Assembly (NCBI GenBank): GCA_024276455.1
Contig: JAJRXE010000446.1
Coordinates: forward strand, 1-19,141
Source of the DNA: Calditrichota bacterium
GTDB lineage: Bacteria; Calditrichota; Calditrichia; RBG-13-44-9
DNA length: 19,141 bases
Reading direction: 5' to 3'
The position numbers were made by a program, and so were the translations under genes. A model generated the notes under the pieces. It made no database searches and was not told where the DNA came from. It saw only the letters and a program-made list of their open reading frames with translations. Below are positions 7,970-14,783 of the stretch, piece by piece; positions within the stretch are counted from its first letter, which is position 1, and the number at the start of each line of letters is the position of its first letter.

Positions 7970-8116
7970 ATGAAAAGAACATATCAACCCCACAATCGTA
8001 AAAGGCGGAACAAACACGGCTTTCGGGCACGGATGCAATCGAAGAATGGCAGGAAAGTGCTGGCTCGTCGGCGGGCGAAAGGACGCAAACGCTTAACTGT
8101 AAGCGATGAGCTCTAA
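7970..8116 (+). CDS. rpmH: 50S ribosomal protein L34
   Basis: The 48-residue product begins MKRTYQPHNRKRRNKHGFRARM and continues with SKNGRKVLARRRAKGRKRL, which is the full L34 signature. L34 is a small, very basic protein of the large ribosomal subunit. GGAGGT lies 3 bases before the ATG. The last 11 bases overlap the start of rnpA, the classic rpmH-rnpA arrangement. In many bacteria dnaA lies just upstream of rpmH; here the upstream gene is an LpxH-like phosphatase in the same direction. Confidence 0.97.
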   Translation: MKRTYQPHNRKRRNKHGFRARMQSKNGRKVLARRRAKGRKRLTVSDEL

Positions 8117-8435
8117 ACATCCGCACAACTTGCCACGTTCCATGATTCTTAAAAAGCGCAACGAAATTAGCCGGGTTTTCCAGGAAGGGCGGGTTCATCG
8201 CTCCCGAGCCCTCAACATTCACATACTCGATTCCGGACGCACCCGAACCGCCTTCCTGGTTAGCAAAAGAATTGGTAATGCCGTTAAACGGAATCGGATG
8301 AAACGGTTGGTGAGGGAATATTACCGTTTACACAAAAAACATTTTGTGAACAAAGAAGTGGTTTTTTACATAAAAAAATACCTGGACAATTGGCATTACC
8401 TGAACAAACAACTTGATTCGATTTTTGAGACATGA
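8106..8435 (+). CDS. rnpA: Ribonuclease P protein component
   Basis: RnpA is the protein cofactor of RNase P, which with the catalytic RNA removes 5' leaders from tRNA precursors. The 109-residue protein has the hallmark RNR helix, SKRIGNAVKRNRMKRLVREYYR (about residues 55-76), preceded by the central-cleft strand TAFLVSKR. The N-terminal ILKKRNEISRVFQEG matches the LRRRxEFxxVxxxG region. It starts inside rpmH (11-base overlap) and its stop overlaps the yidD start in an ATGA, so translation is probably coupled through all three genes. Confidence 0.95.
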   Translation: MSSKHPHNLPRSMILKKRNEISRVFQEGRVHRSRALNIHILDSGRTRTAFLVSKRIGNAVKRNRMKRLVREYYRLHKKHFVNKEVVFYIKKYLDNWHYLNKQLDSIFET

Positions 8436-8671
8436 AGTATATTGTCGTTTTTTTTATTCGCTCATATCAAAAACTGATTTCGCCGTTATTTCCACCTTCC
8501 TGTCGTTTTTACCCAACATGCTCGGAGTACAGTGTCGAGGCCATAAAAAGGTTTGGTATTTTGAGGGGAGGATGGCTGTCTGCGAAACGCGTTAGCAAAT
8601 GCCATCCGTTCCATCCCGGTGGCTACGATCCCGTTCCAACTACAATAGTGAGGAAGAAGAATGGAAGATAG
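8432..8671 (+). CDS. yidD: Membrane protein insertion efficiency factor YidD
   Basis: YidD is a small membrane-associated protein that assists YidC-dependent insertion. The 79 residues carry the complete family pattern: LISPLFPPSCRFYPTCSEYSVEAIKRFG (about residues 16-43) with its conserved cysteines, GGWLSAKRVSKCHPFHPGGYDPVP at about 46-69, and a basic tail. It overlaps rnpA by 4 bases and yidC by 11 bases, in the standard rpmH-rnpA-yidD-yidC order. Confidence 0.95.
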   Translation: MKYIVVFFIRSYQKLISPLFPPSCRFYPTCSEYSVEAIKRFGILRGGWLSAKRVSKCHPFHPGGYDPVPTTIVRKKNGR

Positions 8672-10454
8672 ACAGACATTAATCGGGCTTTTTCTCATCA
8701 TCGTTATTACCATGCTCTGGCTGGGTTACAATTCCTACATGCGGACCACCCACCCACCCCAACCGGCGAGCACGAGCGGAATGGTGGCCGATACTGTGCA
8801 GAAAGCTCCCGACAGTAATCGTGCGCTTCCCCCGGCTGAAAAAGCGACGACCACCGTTGCCGAAGATACCATCGGAACGGCACCGTCCGATATTTTTACC
8901 ACCGACATTCAACCGGCGGAGGAAGAAAAAACGATTACCATCGAAACCAAATATATGCGGGCTGTGTTTAGCACTCAAAACGGCGGTAGCCTGGTTCGCT
9001 GGGAACTAAAGAAATACAGTTACTATCTGGGCGGCAATGTTAACCTCATTCAAGACAATTACCTGAGAACCGCCTTCGTCAATGTGGACGGTAAGGAAAT
9101 CGATCTCAACCATTTTAACATGTACGGTGAATTTACTCCCAACCAGACCGTTAAACTAGACGAAGGGCGCCCGGAGATTGAGATCAAATTCTACCTGCCG
9201 GTTCGCAACGGCAAGATCGTTAAACGGATCCGGTTGAATTACCACGACTACTCTTTCCGAACGATCATTGAGTTCGAGAACCTGAAAGGGTACGTGATTA
9301 ACCGCAAATTTTTCGTGGGCTGGGAAAACGGTCTTCCCCTGACGGAGGAAAACAAAAAGGACGACAACAATTACGCCCACGCTTACGCCTACATGGCGGG
9401 TGAATTAGAGGACGTATCCGCCGGTGAAAAGCTGGAGAAAGAGGATTTCAACGGTCAGGTGGACTGGGTGGCCATTCGCACCAAATACTTTTTGGCCGCC
9501 ATTATTCCCGGTGATCCTTCCAAAACACTGGGTGCTACGTTGACGGGGTTGGAAGTCAAAGAACCCGATCTAAAGCGTAAAATCTTTTCCGTGTCCATTG
9601 ACTTTGCCTACGAGCCCACTTACAAATACAGCAGCGACTTTACGGTGTACCTCGGGCCACTGGACTATTACGTATTGAAGAAATACGAAGTGAACCTTCA
9701 GAAGCTGGTGATGAACAGCGGCTGGTACGAGCGCACATTCCGGTTCATCAGCTTGCTGATTATTCCGGCTTTCGAATTCCTGCACCGGTTTATTCCCAAT
9801 TACGGCCTCGTCATCATCATTTTTACTATTTTAATCAAGCTCATGTTACATCCGCTGACCAAAAAGAGCTACCAATCCATGAGCGAAATGCAGTACCTGC
9901 AACCCAAGCTTACCGAGCTTCGGGAAAAATACAAGAACGATCCACAGCGGATGAACAAAGAAATGATGAAGCTCTACAAAGAGCACGGAGTCAATCCCCT
10001 GGGCGGCTGCTTACCGAACCTGCTCCAAATGCCGTTGCTGGTTTCCCTTTTCATTGTCTTCCGCTCCACCATTCAATTGCGTGGTCAGCCTTTCATTTTG
10101 TGGATCACCGACCTGTCCCGGCCGGACACACTGGACCTGGGATTCAAGCTCCCCATTCTGGGCGACTTGCACGTTTTACCCATTCTCATGGGACTGACCA
10201 TGATCTGGCAATCCAAAATGTCTATTACAGATCCCAAGCAGAAAGCGATGATCTATTTTATGCCCATCTTCCTGGTCTTTATTTTCTATTCGTTACCCTC
10301 GGGGCTCAATCTTTACTACGCCTGGTTTAATATTCTAACCATGATTCAGACCTATTACATTAAGAAGAAAATGCATCCCAACGGCACCCCGGAACCGCAA
10401 ACAGCGGACGTGAAGCCCGAGAAAAAACAGGTGGGGCAAAAACGAAAAAAATAA
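8661..10454 (+). CDS. yidC: Membrane protein insertase YidC (Gram-negative type)
   Basis: YidC inserts and folds inner-membrane proteins, alone or with SecYEG. The 597-residue length and architecture are of the Gram-negative type: an N-terminal span (about residues 8-27), a low-complexity Pro/Thr/Ala linker, a large periplasmic beta domain (about 95-350), and a C-terminal five-span core. The core begins FRFISLLIIPAFEFLHRFIPNYGLVIIIFTILIKLMLHPLTKKSYQSM and includes the coiled cytosolic loop LQPKLTELREKYKNDPQRMNKEMMKLYKEHGVNPLGGCLP. The hydrophilic-groove residue that is Arg in E. coli is Lys here (TILIKLML), a variant I associate with FCB bacteria. The tail is strongly basic (KPEKKQVGQKRKK), as expected for ribosome contact. 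Confidence 0.96.
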   Translation: MEDRQTLIGLFLIIVITMLWLGYNSYMRTTHPPQPASTSGMVADTVQKAPDSNRALPPAEKATTTVAEDTIGTAPSDIFTTDIQPAEEEKTITIETKYMRAVFSTQNGGSLVRWELKKYSYYLGGNVNLIQDNYLRTAFVNVDGKEIDLNHFNMYGEFTPNQTVKLDEGRPEIEIKFYLPVRNGKIVKRIRLNYHDYSFRTIIEFENLKGYVINRKFFVGWENGLPLTEENKKDDNNYAHAYAYMAGELEDVSAGEKLEKEDFNGQVDWVAIRTKYFLAAIIPGDPSKTLGATLTGLEVKEPDLKRKIFSVSIDFAYEPTYKYSSDFTVYLGPLDYYVLKKYEVNLQKLVMNSGWYERTFRFISLLIIPAFEFLHRFIPNYGLVIIIFTILIKLMLHPLTKKSYQSMSEMQYLQPKLTELREKYKNDPQRMNKEMMKLYKEHGVNPLGGCLPNLLQMPLLVSLFIVFRSTIQLRGQPFILWITDLSRPDTLDLGFKLPILGDLHVLPILMGLTMIWQSKMSITDPKQKAMIYFMPIFLVFIFYSLPSGLNLYYAWFNILTMIQTYYIKKKMHPNGTPEPQTADVKPEKKQVGQKRKK

Positions 10455-10464
10455 CACCCTGATT

Positions 10465-11856
10465 ATGAAAATCTGGGACAGCGAGGACACCATTGTCGCC
10501 CTTTCCACTCCCCTTGGGAAGGGCGCTATTGCTATTGTAAGAATGAGTGGGCCGGAGAGTCTTGCCATTCTCAACCACTTGTTCGATCACCAAGTAACTT
10601 CTCGGGACGAACGCCGGGCAATAACCGGTCATCTTTACACCCCCAAAGACCGCCACCTCATTGACCAGGTGGTGGTAATTTATTACCGAGCTCCCCGTTC
10701 TTACACCGGCGAAGATCTGGTGGAGATCTCCAGCCATTGCAATCCCCTGATTATTGACCGGATCATCGCCGCAGCCATTGAGCTCGGAGCCCGTTTGGCT
10801 CGGCCGGGAGAGTTCACCCAGCGAGCTTTTTTAAACCACAAGCTCGATCTTTCTCAGGCGGAGGCGGTGGCCAGCGTAATCGAGGCGAAAACCCAACAGA
10901 GCCTTACCCACACTCTGCGCCAACTGGAAGGTGGGCTATCGAAGCGCCTCGGGGAAATCAAGCAAGAAATGATTCAAATCACCTCTCTCATCGAAGTGAG
11001 CCTGGACTTCAACGAGGAAGAGGCGGAAATTTACCATCCGTCGGAGCTCCTCCGGCACACCGACCGGGTTTTGGAGGCAATCGACTCCTTAATTGGCAGC
11101 TTTGCTTACGGAAAACTACTGCACGAAGGAATCAAGTTACTGATTCTGGGCAAACCGAACGTGGGGAAATCCAGTTTGTTAAACCTACTTTTGAAAAGGG
11201 AGCGAGCCATTGTCAGCGAAATACCCGGCACAACCCGGGACTACATCGAAGGCCAGCTGGAGATTGATGGGATTCCGGTGCAAGTAGTGGACACCGCCGG
11301 CATTCGTCAGACCAGCGATCGGATTGAAGAAATCGGAGTGCAGCGCGCCCTGGAGCAAATACCCTCTGCCGACCTGGTTCTGGCGCTTTTCGACGCTCAC
11401 GCCCCGCTCGACGGCGATGACCAGCGGCTTCTGGACACTTTGGAGCAACAACGCGGGCAGCGCCCCATCGTGCTGGTGCTCAACAAAATAGACCTGGGCA
11501 TTCGGCCGGACACCGAACGGAAACTTACCTCATTAGAACTGCCGCTTGTGCCCCTCTCGGCCAAAACGGGGCAAAATTTGGGGGAACTTAAGCAAGCAGT
11601 GAAGCATATTATCCTTTCGGACACGGCGGTGGAGAACGAGGAAATTGTGGTTACCAATCGCCGGCACAAGATTGCCCTGGAGAACGCCCGTCGCAGTCTG
11701 CAAAAATTTCGCGAAGGGCTGGCTCGGGGTCTGGACGAGGTGGTCCTGGCGGCGGAACTGCGCAGCGCCCTGGATTACCTGGGAGAAATTACCGGCGAGA
11801 CGACCACGGCAGATATTCTGAATCACATATTCGAAGAGTTCTGCATTGGAAAATAG
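10465..11856 (+). CDS. mnmE: tRNA modification GTPase MnmE
   Basis: MnmE works with MnmG to install the 5-carboxymethylaminomethyl (or taurine/aminomethyl) group on wobble uridine 34 of certain tRNAs. The 463-residue protein has the N-terminal folate-binding domain (DTIVALSTPLGKGAIAIVRMSG), a helical domain, and an inserted Ras-like G domain. GTPase motifs are GKPNVGKS at 229-236, TTRDYIE at 256-262, DTAG at 276-279 and NKID at 340-343. The C-terminal CIGK at 460-463 holds the essential cysteine. It starts 10 bases after yidC without a clear ribosome binding site. It directly precedes its partner gene mnmG. Confidence 0.97.
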   Translation: MKIWDSEDTIVALSTPLGKGAIAIVRMSGPESLAILNHLFDHQVTSRDERRAITGHLYTPKDRHLIDQVVVIYYRAPRSYTGEDLVEISSHCNPLIIDRIIAAAIELGARLARPGEFTQRAFLNHKLDLSQAEAVASVIEAKTQQSLTHTLRQLEGGLSKRLGEIKQEMIQITSLIEVSLDFNEEEAEIYHPSELLRHTDRVLEAIDSLIGSFAYGKLLHEGIKLLILGKPNVGKSSLLNLLLKRERAIVSEIPGTTRDYIEGQLEIDGIPVQVVDTAGIRQTSDRIEEIGVQRALEQIPSADLVLALFDAHAPLDGDDQRLLDTLEQQRGQRPIVLVLNKIDLGIRPDTERKLTSLELPLVPLSAKTGQNLGELKQAVKHIILSDTAVENEEIVVTNRRHKIALENARRSLQKFREGLARGLDEVVLAAELRSALDYLGEITGETTTADILNHIFEEFCIGK

Positions 11857-11921
11857 CGTCCGTTGGGACGCTTAACTCGCAACCGGAATGTTGGAGGGGG
11901 TGAATATTAAGCGTCCAACGG
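11855..11921 (+). promoter_or_regulatory. mnmE-mnmG leader with two mutually exclusive stem-loops
   Basis: A small hairpin can form from AGCGTCC (11855-11861) and GGACGCT (11866-11872) with a 4-base loop. Alternatively, CCGTTGGGACGCTTAA (11860-11875) can pair with TTAAGCGTCCAACGG (11907-11921), 15 pairs with a single bulged G and a 31-base loop containing GGAGGGGG. The two folds share 11860-11872 and so exclude each other. The arrangement resembles an attenuator or RNA switch, but no U-tract follows either stem. It also suggests that this stretch is untranslated leader and not mnmG coding sequence. Confidence 0.45.
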
Positions 11922-11940
11922 CAGAGAAACCAAACGAGAG

Positions 11941-11956
11941 TGTTTCACGTGAAACA
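11941..11956. other. parS: parS centromere site 1 (mnmG leader)
   Basis: TGTTTCACGTGAAACA is a perfect 16-bp palindrome identical to the consensus chromosomal parS recognised by ParB/Spo0J. It lies just before the likely mnmG start codon, between the leader stem-loops and the AGAGG at 11956-11960. Confidence 0.92.
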
Positions 11957-11962
11957 GAGGAA

Positions 11963-13582
11963 ATGGGATTGAGCAAACGATACGACATTATTGTGGCCGG
12001 AGGGGGACACGCCGGCATTGAAGCCGCGCTGGCGGCGGCCCGACTGGGCCTGAAAACCGCTCTGGTCACCCTGAAAATAAACACCATTGGGAAAATGTCC
12101 TGCAATCCGGCCATCGGCGGGCTGGCCAAGGGACACCTGGTGCGAGAAATCGACGCCCTGGGGGGCGAAATGGCCAAAATCATTGATCGCACCGGCATCC
12201 ATTTTAAAATTCTGAATCGTTCCAAAGGTCCGGCGGTGTGGTCGCCACGAGCTCAGGCCGACCGCCTGGCCTACATGCGCGACGCCCAGCGGGTGGTGCT
12301 TTCCCAAAAAAACCTCGAGGTCATCGAAGCCGCCGTCACCGGCCTGAAGGTAAAAAACAATCGTGTTGTGGGTGCGGTGATTAACAACGACCAAACCCTC
12401 CCCTGCCGCGCCCTGATCCTGACCTGCGGAACCTTTCTGAACGGCCAGATTTACATCGGACTCAACGTCATTGAAAGCGGACGGGCCGGAGAGCTACCCG
12501 TCAAAGGCCTGACCGAAGCCCTGGTGGCGCTGGGATTCGAATCCGGGCGCCTAAAAACCGGCACCCCGCCCCGCATTCACCGCGATTCCATAGACTACAG
12601 CAAACTACAGGAACAAAAACCGGACAATCCGCCCGTCCCGTTTTCTTTTCAAACCGAATCCATTCAACGAAAGCAACTCAGCTGCTGGATTGCCCACACC
12701 AATCCAACTGTGCACGCCTGGCTGGAAACAGGACTGGACCGCTCTCCGCTTTACACCGGCTTGATTCAGGGCGTGGGTCCCCGCTACTGCCCCTCCATTG
12801 AAGACAAAATTGTGCGTTTTGCCGATCGAGACCGCCACCAGCTTTTCCTGGAACCCGAAGGATTCGACAATCCGGAAGTGTACGTGAACGGCTTTTCGAC
12901 CAGCCTGCCCGAAGACGTGCAGATTCAGGCACTCCGCTCTGTTCCAGGACTGGAAAATGCCCAAATCATCCGGCTGGGCTACGCTATAGAGTACGACTTC
13001 TTTCCCTCTTACCAGATCCACCACACCCTGGAAACCAAGGGGGTGGAGGGGCTGTACTTTGCCGGCCAGATCAACGGCACCTCCGGTTACGAAGAGGCGG
13101 CCGCCCAGGGGCTGTTGGCCGGGATTAATGCCGCCCTGAAACTTAAAGGAGAACCGCCCCTGATTTTAAGTCGCTCCCAGGCTTACATCGGAGTTTTAAT
13201 AGACGACCTGATCAATAAAACCATCCTGGAACCCTACCGCATGTTTACCTCCCGGGCCGAGTTTCGGCTATTGCTGCGGCACGACAACGCCGATTTGCGC
13301 CTGATGGACATCGGCCATCAGATCGGGCTGCTCCCCCACCGGGCATACGAACGCATGCTGCAGAAAAAAGCAAACATCGCCCGCCTGCAGGAAACGATTT
13401 CCCGGGCCTCCCTCGAGCCGGAGGTTTTTAATCCTTACGCCGCACAAATTCACTCCAGCCCCATCCAGCAGCGCCTGCCCCTGAAGCAGCTGGTGCGGCG
13501 CCCGGAAGTTTCACTGCGCGAGCTGCTGCGTCTGGCCAAGCTGCCGGACGGTTTTTCCGAAGAGGAGCTCATTCACGTGTAA
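11963..13582 (+). CDS. mnmG: MnmG (GidA), N-terminal part, ended by an in-frame TAA
   Basis: MnmG is the FAD enzyme that partners MnmE in wobble-uridine modification. Visible are the FAD fold YDIIVAGGGHAGIEAALAAARLG, CNPAIGGLAKGHLVREIDALGGEM, the catalytic-Cys segment GPRYCPSIEDK and GQINGTSGYEEAAAQGLLAGINAAL. The frame stops at TAA (13580-13582) exactly where homologues continue, within the conserved (V)EIxIKYEGY region; the missing C-terminal piece follows in the same frame at 13586. The combined length would be ~630 codons, the normal MnmG length. Start choice: the ATG at 11963 matches family length; a TTG at 11969 has better spacing (8 bases) from AGAGG; an ATG at 11888 would add 25 unconserved residues over the leader and parS. 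A nonsense mutation, a true split gene and a sequence error are all possible. Confidence 0.88.
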   Translation: MGLSKRYDIIVAGGGHAGIEAALAAARLGLKTALVTLKINTIGKMSCNPAIGGLAKGHLVREIDALGGEMAKIIDRTGIHFKILNRSKGPAVWSPRAQADRLAYMRDAQRVVLSQKNLEVIEAAVTGLKVKNNRVVGAVINNDQTLPCRALILTCGTFLNGQIYIGLNVIESGRAGELPVKGLTEALVALGFESGRLKTGTPPRIHRDSIDYSKLQEQKPDNPPVPFSFQTESIQRKQLSCWIAHTNPTVHAWLETGLDRSPLYTGLIQGVGPRYCPSIEDKIVRFADRDRHQLFLEPEGFDNPEVYVNGFSTSLPEDVQIQALRSVPGLENAQIIRLGYAIEYDFFPSYQIHHTLETKGVEGLYFAGQINGTSGYEEAAAQGLLAGINAALKLKGEPPLILSRSQAYIGVLIDDLINKTILEPYRMFTSRAEFRLLLRHDNADLRLMDIGHQIGLLPHRAYERMLQKKANIARLQETISRASLEPEVFNPYAAQIHSSPIQQRLPLKQLVRRPEVSLRELLRLAKLPDGFSEEELIHV

Positions 13583-13585
13583 TTT

Positions 13586-13855
13586 GTGACCAAATACGAG
13601 GGGTATTTAAAGCGCCAGGAGGAGCTGGTGGAGAAATTCAAAAAAATGGAAAATCGCACCCTGCCGGCAGACCTGGATTACGACCGGATTCCCTCTCTTT
13701 CCACCGAGAGCCGGGAGAAACTCAAACAGGTACGACCGCGCTCATTGGGACAGGCGGCTCGAATTGCCGGGGTTCGTCACAGCGACATCACCATTTTAAT
13801 GATTTACCTGGAAAAACTGTCTCGCCAGCGGGACATTGTTTCACGTGAAACATAA
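13586..13855 (+). CDS. mnmG: MnmG C-terminal helical domain, separate in-frame ORF
   Basis: This 89-residue ORF is the C-terminal domain of MnmG. KYEGYLKRQEELVEKFKKMENRTLPADLDYDRIPSLSTESREKLKQVRPRSLGQAARIAGVRHSDITILMIYL matches the family over its whole length, with no further stop or frameshift. In known MnmG proteins this helical domain contributes to MnmE and tRNA binding. It begins at GTG one codon after the TAA of the upstream part (TAA TTT GTG) and in the same frame. GAGGAG at 13562-13567 lies 18 bases before the GTG, further than usual, so re-initiation after termination would be needed. The final residues VSRET are encoded by parS site 2. It is either a remnant of one broken gene or the second half of a split enzyme. 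Confidence 0.8.
   Translation: MTKYEGYLKRQEELVEKFKKMENRTLPADLDYDRIPSLSTESREKLKQVRPRSLGQAARIAGVRHSDITILMIYLEKLSRQRDIVSRET
13837..13852. other. parS: parS centromere site 2 (end of mnmG)
   Basis: This is a second perfect TGTTTCACGTGAAACA palindrome. It overlaps the last five sense codons of the MnmG C-terminal ORF (VSRET) and ends one base before its TAA. Confidence 0.92.
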
Positions 13856-13875
13856 ATTTACGCTTCCCGCTCCAC

Positions 13876-13891
13876 TGTTTCACGTGAAACA
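13876..13891. other. parS: parS centromere site 3 (mnmG-rsmG gap)
   Basis: This is a third perfect TGTTTCACGTGAAACA palindrome, starting 39 bp after the start of site 2 and lying in the 130-base gap before rsmG. Sites 2 and 3 form a close pair. Confidence 0.92.
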
Positions 13892-13985
13892 TCGCCTGTT
13901 TACAGCGGGGAAGAAAAAGCACTTTTCCGTTTTCCTTTCTGGGTCGATTTTCTAAATTTGCGTCAAAACAGAAGGAAATCCGGTT

Positions 13986-14630
13986 TTGCGCGCACTGCAA
14001 GAACTCTTTCCGGAAATCTCCGAGCAACAACTCTCCCGACTTGTCCAATACGCCGACTTGCTCTGCCAATGGAATCAGCGGGTAAACCTGGTGTCCCGCC
14101 AGGATGTTACCCGTCTCTGGCCGCACCATCTGCTGCCCAGCCTCATCCTCTTAAAGATTTTTCCTTTGCCGCCGGGGGCAACCTGCTTGGACCTGGGGAC
14201 CGGGGCTGGCCTACCGGGCATTCCATTGAAGATTTTGCGCCCCGACCTGGAGTTGGTGCTGGTGGACTCCATTCGAAAAAAAATTCTCTTTCTGAAAATG
14301 GTGCTCGACGCCTTAAACCTCACTCGCTGCCTGGCGCTGCAAGGTCGCCTCGAACCGAACAGCGCCCCTCCCCAACTACGGAAAAACTTCGACTTCGTCT
14401 TCGCCCGGGCGGTCACCTCCCTTGAGAACCTCCTTCCGCTGGCTCGCCCCCTTTTAAAACCCGGTGGATCCCTGTTGGCCTGGAAAGGAGAATCCGACGA
14501 GCCCGAACTGCGCCAGGCCGCCCGGAAGCTGGGTTTTCGGTACCAGATCCTAAGCGTGCCCTCCCGCTGGCACCACCTCTCGCCCAAGTTTTCTCAATTA
14601 CGAATCTTTCAAATCTTTCCAGAAGATTAG
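13986..14630 (+). CDS. rsmG: 16S rRNA (guanine-N7)-methyltransferase RsmG (GidB)
   Basis: RsmG methylates N7 of G527 in 16S rRNA using S-adenosylmethionine. The 214-residue protein has the GidB N-terminal helices (LVQYADLLCQWNQRVNLVS), the SAM-binding loop CLDLGTGAGLPGIPLKIL (about residues 68-85), the acidic strand end LVLVDSIRKKILFLK, and the late motifs DFVFARAVTSLENLL and LLKPGGSLLAWKG. The start is a TTG at 13986, supported by AAGGA ending 9 bases before it and by family length. It follows mnmG, as in the widespread gidA-gidB pair, but with two parS sites lying at the junction. Confidence 0.94.
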   Translation: MRALQELFPEISEQQLSRLVQYADLLCQWNQRVNLVSRQDVTRLWPHHLLPSLILLKIFPLPPGATCLDLGTGAGLPGIPLKILRPDLELVLVDSIRKKILFLKMVLDALNLTRCLALQGRLEPNSAPPQLRKNFDFVFARAVTSLENLLPLARPLLKPGGSLLAWKGESDEPELRQAARKLGFRYQILSVPSRWHHLSPKFSQLRIFQIFPED

Positions 14631-14719
14631 AAACAACCCGCCTCCCCCTGGTCAGGGAAACAGAAAGGATAAATTGTTAAAAATTTTCTACCCTTCCACC
14701 CACAGTTTTTTTAATTTTA

Positions 14720-14738
14720 CCCATTGTAAAACGATGGG
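14720..14738 (+). other. Hairpin in the parA leader
   Basis: CCCATTG (14720-14726) can pair with CGATGGG (14732-14738), six Watson-Crick pairs and one G-U pair, around a TAAAA loop. It lies 45 bases before the parA ATG in the 153-base rsmG-parA gap. The rest of that gap is T/A-rich with no gene or DnaA box seen. It could be an operator or a leader structure, but this is weakly supported. Confidence 0.3.
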
Positions 14739-14783
14739 GCACAAACGGAGTTTGAGAGTTTAACCGGAAAGGATTACCAGCGA

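Noticed and set aside
11888..11962. Upstream ATG of mnmG as the true start
   Set aside because: It lacks a ribosome binding site, adds 25 residues not seen in MnmG proteins, and would translate through the leader stem and parS; starts at 11963 or 11969 fit the family better.
13580..13582. Reassignment of TAA to a sense codon
   Set aside because: TAA ends many other genes here in the expected place (rpmH, yidC, ssb, parts of rnf), so a changed genetic code does not explain the mnmG interruption.
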